A stretch of 64,000 nt of DNA from Lentinula raphanica (lineage: Eukaryota; Basidiomycota; Agaricomycetes; Agaricales; Omphalotaceae): contig JANVFP010000028.1 of assembly GCA_027919835.1 (NCBI GenBank), forward strand, positions 186,001 through 250,000. The letters run 5' to 3'. Under the pieces are notes generated by a model, which was not told where the DNA came from, searched no databases, and saw only the letters and a list, made by a program, of their open reading frames with translations. The position numbers were made by a program, and so were the translations under genes. How positions within the stretch are numbered: the stretch's first letter is position 1; each line of letters opens with the position of its first letter. Shown one piece after another: positions 60,101 to 64,000 of this stretch.

Positions 60101-60190
60101 GGGGATGAATGGTATCAATATGAACGTGAGCTTGCCTACGGGTATGGGAGGTATGGGGATGGGGATGAACATGGGCAATATACACCCAAA
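57130..60190 (+). pseudogene. bHLH-zipper transcription factor, decayed and 3'-truncated
   Basis: bHLH-zip proteins bind E-box DNA as dimers. A start at about 57,130 gives MRYEPLPDSPNANNSAR, followed by long Ser/Pro/Asn-rich exons with frame changes. The basic/helix-1 part remains as NMRRDQGEIGELATLFPDV near 58,870, where the family has RRDxINEKIGELATLLP. After a long Ser/Thr/Pro loop, helix 2 and the zipper follow at about 59,550: KGMILRKSIEYIRYLQQL, ARNRELERELRGY. A final exon after an intron (59,838-59,928) encodes Met/Gly/Asn repeats (MGMGMNM) and is cut near 60,185 by a TGGGA-type repeat. Stops and frameshifts in the 5' exons, and loss of basic residues, argue against function. Confidence 0.65.
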
Positions 60191-60340
60191 TGGGATTTCC
60201 ATACCTGTTATCTCAGTATGGAGTTCCCACCTGGGACTCCCACTTGCCAGGACTTCCAATGCATTCTCTACTATGGGACTCCCATCTAGTCTGGGCATCC
60301 CATGCTAGTTCTTATGACATGGGAGTCCCACATCAGAGCC
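60186..60340. repeat. Dispersed TGGGA(G/C)TCCCA repeat
   Basis: Units such as TGGGACTCCCA, TGGGAGTCCCA and TGGGCATCCCA alternate over 150 bp. The composition recalls the 5,774-6,690 minisatellite and suggests the same repeat class at a second site, here replacing the end of the bHLH gene. Confidence 0.55.
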
Positions 60341-61390
60341 TAGAAATGAGTATGTTCTAAATTAAAACAGTGAGTCAGTAATCAAGACTCAAAATACTCC
60401 AAAATCACCAGTTCATATTGTCTGGAACCAGCTTGAGCTTCTCCAGGAGGCATAGTTTGAGATTTGCAGCTTGGAGAGTGTTCAGTTGACCTTAATCCTC
60501 TACACAAGACACAGAGAATGGTCGACAGGCCACAGATTACTATTTTTGGCATAGGCGCTTGGTTAATTTAGGCTAATTTATGGTAAGCTAAACCAAAAAA
60601 ATATTAATTGAACAAGCCTAATTGCTCTACCTTCTGAAGACTTGAGAGATGATGAAGACACTGCTGAAGCAGAAGTTGGAATTAGAGAGATCAAAGGCTA
60701 CAAATGGGTGGGAAGGTACCTACAACTCCTGATAGATTGGGAAAATAATGATACCATTTAGGTAAGGCTTTCAGAAGTTGAGGATTGTGCAGTGCTAGAT
60801 GTATTCTTGGGAAGGCATAGTCAAAATGAGGAGAAACAAAGATCTCAAATGTTCTTGTTGAATTTCTCATGGGTGGCCAGGAGTCTGAAGATTGCTGGAT
60901 TTCAGCCTGTCCTCTTAAAATATTCATATCTTCTTTACTTCCCCATGAATCTGCATAGAAGATACTTTGATTTGTTCTGAGAAACCAACTGCATAGCCCA
61001 TATTCAAAGGAAAGTAAGTCAGATCAAAAGTTAAAGGAATTTCCTCAATTTATGCTTAGGTGGCCAACTACTGAGTCATATACAGTATCTTGAAATTTGT
61101 AAACATTTATGATTATTTGTAAATATGTATTGTACCCCCCTCTGCAAGGGCCCAATAAGTTATTGAAATATTTGGCAAAATAAAATAAAATAACTATCAG
61201 AAGTTTTTTGTAAAAGGTTGGCAGCATCAGATGATTAATGTTTAGGTCTTCATCAACCTTTGATCAACTTGGTCAATTGATAAAGCCTTATGGCAGAGCT
61301 ACCAAAAGCTGCTAGTTGAAGGATTGTGTCTTCCAGCTCTTCTGTGACATCAACATATCTAAAAGGAACTCTACCATTTTCCTGTAGCCT
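60341..61390. other. No gene recognised; possible decayed coding strip
   Basis: From about 60,635 to 60,980 the plus strand gives LRDDEDTAEAEVGIREIKGY and, after a stop, LDVFLGRHSQNEEKQ to FPMNLHRRYFDLF. I recognise no family and the opposite strand is also open in part. Near 61,130 lies GTATTGTACCCCCCTCTGC and an (AAAAT)n run at about 61,180, resembling a retroelement tail. Confidence 0.35.
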
Positions 61391-64000
61391 TCAGACTAAA
61401 GCATAGACATCTGCACCATTTTCTAGAAGGAGCTTAGTAATATGCTTATGATCTCCAGAAATTGCTGACTGAAGAGTTGTTTCATACTGGCCTCCTGAAG
61501 CATCAACATCCACACTATGCTTTAAAAGGTGCTTGACAATATGCTTGTGACCTCTAGAAACTGCTAACTGAAGGGCTGTTTCCCACTGCTCTCCTGAAGC
61601 ATTGACATCTACACCATTCTCTAGAAGGAGGATTACAATATCCTTGTGACCTTCAGAAACTGCTAACTGAAGAGCTGTTCCATATTGCCCTCCAGAAGCA
61701 TTAATATCTGCACCATTTTTTAAAAGGAGCTGTACAACATCCTTGTGACCTCTAGAAGCTGCTGAATGGAGTACTGTTCCATATTGCCCTCCTGAAGCAT
61801 TGACATCTGCACCATTTTCCAAAAGAAGTTGTACAATATCCTTGTGACCTCTAGAAGCTGTTGAATAAAGTGCTGTTCCATATTGCCCTCCTGAAGCATT
61901 GACATCTGCACCATTTTCCAAAAGAAGTTGTACAATATCCTTGTGACCTCTAGAAGCTGCTGAAAAAAGTGCTGTTAAATATTTCCTTCCTAAAGTATTG
62001 ACATCTGCATTATTTTCCAAAAGAAGCTGTACAATATCCTTGTGACCTATAGAAGCTGCTAACTGAAGAGCTGGCTTATATTGTCTTTCAGAAATATTTA
62101 CATCTGCACCATTGCTTAAAAGGAGCCTTACAATATTCTTATGATTCTGCAAGACTGCTAACTGAAGTGCTGTTCCATATTGCCCTCCAGAAACATTGAT
62201 ATTTGCACCACTCTTTAAAAGAAGTTTTACAATATCCTGATGGCCTCCAGAAACTGCTGAATGAAGGGCTGTTTCATATTGCCCTCCTGAAGCATTGACA
62301 TCTGCACCATGCTCTAAAAGGAGCCATACAATATCCTTGTAGCCCCTTAAAGCTGCTAACTGAAGGACTGTCCTATATTGCCCTCCAGAAGCATTGACAT
62401 TTGCACCATTTTCCAAAAGGAGCCTTACAATATCCTGGTGACCTCCAGAAACTGCTGAATGAAGGGCTGTTCCATATTGCCATTCAGAAGCATTCACATT
62501 CGCACCATTTTCTAAAAGGAGCTGCACAATATCTTTGTGACCTCCAGAAACTGCTGACTGAAGTGCTGTTTCATATTGCTCTCCCAAAGTGTTGACATCT
62601 GCACCATTTTCTAAGAGAAGCTGTATAATATCCTTGTGACCCCTAGAAACTGCTAACTGTACTGCTGTCCCATATTGCCCTCCAGAGGCATTGACATTTG
62701 CACCATTTTTCAAAAGTAGCCTTACAATATTCTGGTGACCTCCCGAAACTGCTGAATGAAGGACTGTTCTATATTTCCCTCCAAAAGCATTGATATTTGC
62801 ACCATTTTGTAAAAGAAGCTGCACAATATCCTTATGACCTCCAACAGCTGCTGAATGAAGTGCTGTTCCATATTGTTCTCCTGAAGCATTGATATTGATA
62901 CCATTTTCTAAAAGGAGCTGTACAATATCCTTGTGACCTTCTGAAGCTGCTAAATGAAGTGCTGTTCCATATACTAAATATTTGGTATCTCCACCATGTT
63001 CTAAAAGGAGCTGTACAATATCCTTATGGCCTTCAAAAGCTGCTAAATCAAGTGCTGTTTTATATTGCCTTCCTGAATTATTGACATCTGCACCATTTTC
63101 TAAAAGAAGTTGTACAATATCCTTGTGACCCCTAGAAATTGCTGACTCAAGAGCTGTTTTATATTGCCTTCCTGAAGCATCAACATTTGCACCATTTCTC
63201 AAAAGAAGCCTTACAATATCCTTGTGACCTCCAAAAGCTGCTGAATGAAGTGCTGTTCCATATTGCCCTCCTGAAGCTTTGACATCTGCACCATTTTCTA
63301 AAAGGAGCTCTACAATATCCTTATAACCTTCAAGAGCTGCTGACTGAAGTGCTGTTCCATATTGCCCTCCTAGTGCATTAATATCTATATCATTTTCTAG
63401 AAGGAGCTGTACAATATCTATGTAACCTCTATGGGCTGCTGAATAAAGTGCTGTTCCCTGAAGCCCTCCTGAAGTGTTGACATCTGCATTATTTTTCAAA
63501 AGGAGCTGTACAATATCCTTGTGTCTTTGACAAACTGCTAACTGAAGTGCAGTTCCATAATACCTCTCTGAATTATTGACATCTGCCCCATTTTGAAGAA
63601 GAAGCTGTGCAATATCTGTGTAACCTATAAGAGCTGCTGAATGAAGTGCTGTTCCATGAATTCCTTCTGATGCATTGATATTTGCACCATTTTTCACAAG
63701 GAGCTCTACAATATCTGTGTAACCTCTACAAGCTGCTACATGAAGTGCTGTTCCATATTGTCCTCCTGAAGCATTGATGTCTGCATTATTGTTTAATAGA
63801 AATTCAATAACATCTATGTGACCCTCAGATGCTGCTGAATGAAGTGCTGTTCCATGAATCCCTTCTGATGCATTGACATTTGCACCATTTTCTAAAAGGA
63901 GCTCTACAATATCTGTGTAACCTCTACAAGCTGCTGCATGAAGTGCTGTTCCATATTGTCCTCCTGAAGCATTGATGTCTGCATTATTGTTCAAGAGAAA
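61391..64000 (-). CDS. Ankyrin-repeat protein, C-terminal part (runs off the right edge)
   Basis: One open minus-strand frame of 867 codons reaches the window edge and consists of about 26 ankyrin repeats of 33 residues (consensus GTALHSAASRGHKDIVQLLL then ENGADVNASGGQY). It ends ENGADVYALV at 61391. The repeats differ from those of the 45-52 kb gene (HKDIVQLLL, NASGGQYGTAL here; HRDIVELLL, HASEGKYGTAL there) but share the same architecture. No stop interrupts the array. The start and any N-terminal domain lie outside the window. Neighbouring units are very similar at DNA level, a sign of unequal recombination or gene conversion. Confidence 0.85.
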   Translation of the reverse strand, partial: FLLNNNADINASGGQYGTALHAAACRGYTDIVELLLENGANVNASEGIHGTALHSAASEGHIDVIEFLLNNNADINASGGQYGTALHVAACRGYTDIVELLVKNGANINASEGIHGTALHSAALIGYTDIAQLLLQNGADVNNSERYYGTALQLAVCQRHKDIVQLLLKNNADVNTSGGLQGTALYSAAHRGYIDIVQLLLENDIDINALGGQYGTALQSAALEGYKDIVELLLENGADVKASGGQYGTALHSAAFGGHKDIVRLLLRNGANVDASGRQYKTALESAISRGHKDIVQLLLENGADVNNSGRQYKTALDLAAFEGHKDIVQLLLEHGGDTKYLVYGTALHLAASEGHKDIVQLLLENGININASGEQYGTALHSAAVGGHKDIVQLLLQNGANINAFGGKYRTVLHSAVSGGHQNIVRLLLKNGANVNASGGQYGTAVQLAVSRGHKDIIQLLLENGADVNTLGEQYETALQSAVSGGHKDIVQLLLENGANVNASEWQYGTALHSAVSGGHQDIVRLLLENGANVNASGGQYRTVLQLAALRGYKDIVWLLLEHGADVNASGGQYETALHSAVSGGHQDIVKLLLKSGANINVSGGQYGTALQLAVLQNHKNIVRLLLSNGADVNISERQYKPALQLAASIGHKDIVQLLLENNADVNTLGRKYLTALFSAASRGHKDIVQLLLENGADVNASGGQYGTALYSTASRGHKDIVQLLLENGADVNASGGQYGTVLHSAASRGHKDVVQLLLKNGADINASGGQYGTALQLAVSEGHKDIVILLLENGVDVNASGEQWETALQLAVSRGHKHIVKHLLKHSVDVDASGGQYETTLQSAISGDHKHITKLLLENGADVYALV

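Overview
The window looks like a repeat-choked, gene-poor region of a filamentous basidiomycete genome, most likely an agaricomycete mushroom. Genes have many short GT-AG introns. Several recognisable fungal genes are present (MMM1, a tubulin-tyrosine ligase-like gene, SMC2, CLF1, a bHLH-zipper factor), nearly all broken. Ty3/gypsy-type gag, LINE, LTR and DDE transposon remnants abound, and there are long ankyrin-repeat genes joined to a domain I associate with agarics. No rRNA, CRISPR array or convincing functional tRNA was seen.

The dominant feature is a family of giant palindromic elements of about 3.1 kb: P1 at 1-2726 (cut by the window edge), P2 at 10560-13701, P3 at 17133-20163, P4 at 24078-27182 and P5 at 33559-36701. 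There is a 712-bp deletion derivative (P6, 8814-9525) and a 468-bp relative carrying a telomere-like tract (3656-4123). Each large copy folds back on itself over most of its length and carries no credible gene. Three copies (P3, P5, P6) have clear 7-8 bp target duplications, and their ends differ slightly from each other.

Layout. 1-5.4 kb: P1, a broken host gene, the telomere-like element and a three-exon gene of unknown function. 5.8-6.7 kb: a TGGGATGTCCC minisatellite. 6.7-10.6 kb: one minus-strand gene split by P6 and a hAT-type MITE and cut by P2. 13.7-22.9 kb: gene remnants, including a divergent MMM1/TTL pair; TTL is split by P3 and runs into an SMC2 fragment. 22.9-27.2 kb: an ATCAGG-ended element, then P4. 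27.2-42 kb: a nest made of a gypsy-type element (LTR, gag), a LINE inserted into it, P5 inside the LINE's 3' part, further ATCAGG elements, then an RT/RNase H remnant. 42-44 kb: a decayed DDE transposase. 45-52.4 kb: an ankyrin gene split by a young, pol-less LTR element with near-identical 831-bp LTRs and an AAATG duplication. 53.5-60.3 kb: two MITEs and decayed CLF1 and bHLH genes. 61.4-64 kb: a second ankyrin-repeat gene running off the window.

Functionally this reads as a decaying locus. In several genes the premature stops look like CGA to TGA or CAG to TAG changes, which suggests cytosine-deamination-type decay. The features most likely to be active or recent are the two ankyrin arrays and the LTR element. 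All calls are from reading the sequence; no database search was run.
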